NCBI RefSeq assembly: GCF_003429095.1
Contig: NZ_QVTE01000015.1
Coordinates: 99,965-163,964, forward strand
Length of the DNA stretch: 64,000 nucleotides
DNA from: Peribacillus saganii
Lineage (GTDB): Bacteria > Bacillota > Bacilli > Bacillales > DSM-1321
Direction of reading: 5' to 3'
The position numbers and the translations under genes were made by a program. The stretch's first letter is position 1. Every line of letters begins with the position of its first letter. The notes beneath the pieces were generated by a model, which saw only the letters and a program-made list of their open reading frames with translations, had not been told where the DNA came from and made no database searches. Below are positions 63,914-64,000 of the stretch, in pieces.

Positions 63914-64000
63914 GTAGAAGGGAACCTCTCTACCTTTTGGTAGATTGTGTTCCTCCCCCTCACAGAACCGTGCTTGCACTATTAATGCACACGGCTCCTC
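63914..64000 (-). mobile_element. Group II intron 3' end (domains V and VI)
   Basis: On the minus strand, GAGCCGTGTGCAT...AAGCACGGTTC (63997-63965) is a 33-nt domain V hairpin with the catalytic AGC and a 2-nt bulge. Domain VI follows: GGAAC...TCTACC-AAAA-GGTAGA...GTTCC (63953-63921). A 3' end ...CTTCTAC fits at about 63914. The reverse transcriptase and 5' part lie beyond the window. Boundary inferred. Confidence 0.8.

Noticed and set aside
1..64000. tRNA, rRNA, riboswitch and T-box elements
   Set aside because: None recognised by eye; a covariance-model search would be needed to exclude short or degenerate ones.

Overview
The window is low-GC Bacillaceae DNA (Bacillus/Cytobacillus/Mesobacillus-like). 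Evidence: AAGGAGG-type ribosome binding sites, GTG and TTG starts, sigma-A promoters, Zur, TreR and CcpA-type operators, and families typical of the group (DUF4275, YfmQ, BA3454-type peptide, IDEAL-domain protein, YesM/YesN pair, COG0523 zinc GTPase). No rRNA, tRNA, CRISPR array or complete transposon was seen. It is an accessory-rich chromosomal stretch in which catabolic and stress cassettes alternate with decaying gene fragments.

Layout. 0-5 kb: a dead acetyltransferase fragment, a DUF4275 protein, an MFS exporter, a manganese catalase and an intergenic 54-bp tandem repeat. 5-8.5 kb: a divergent sugar locus, a GH63-like glycosidase opposite a trehalose-type PTS EIIBC, with two TreR-like operators between them. 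8.5-15.2 kb: M20 peptidase and gamma-glutamyltransferase, small proteins, a HAD phosphatase and a DUF1906 protein. 15.5-24.5 kb: an apparently complete catabolic unit (hydantoinase/oxoprolinase A and B, an ACS-type MFS carrier, an amidase) behind a perfect sigma-54 promoter, with a divergent PAS/AAA+ activator.

24.7-34 kb: a frameshifted nucleotidyltransferase, a DMT-transporter remnant whose intact homologue lies 7.5 kb away, a thermonuclease, a secreted M28 peptidase and a PAS/GGDEF/EAL/PilZ protein. 34-40.4 kb: a binding-lipoprotein plus YesM/YesN sensor set, then a nitrilase and a PuuE-like deacetylase. 40.5-42 kb is a graveyard of helicase, cysteine desulfurase and OsmC fragments.

42-48.3 kb is a thiol/electrophile-stress island: Rrf2 regulator, BA3454-type peptide, aldo/keto reductase, SDR, two DJ-1/PfpI proteins, thioredoxin and OsmC. 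A 23-bp palindrome occurs once at rrf2 and three times before the thioredoxin gene; three of the four copies fill the -35/-10 spacer of a promoter in identical register, which suggests one Rrf2 regulon. 48.4-51.6 kb is decayed sequence.

51.2-58.4 kb is a zinc-limitation locus: six Zur-like boxes, a His-rich zinc-binding protein, a cysteine-poor L33, a ZagA/YciC-like GTPase, a flavoprotein, a ZnuA-like lipoprotein, and a permease with its TIGR03943 partner. 58.5-64 kb holds a coiled-coil protein, a frameshifted PTS-IIC-like gene, a YfmQ-like protein, decayed dienelactone hydrolase and glyoxalase genes, a flavin reductase, and the 3' end (domains V and VI) of a group II intron running off the right edge.
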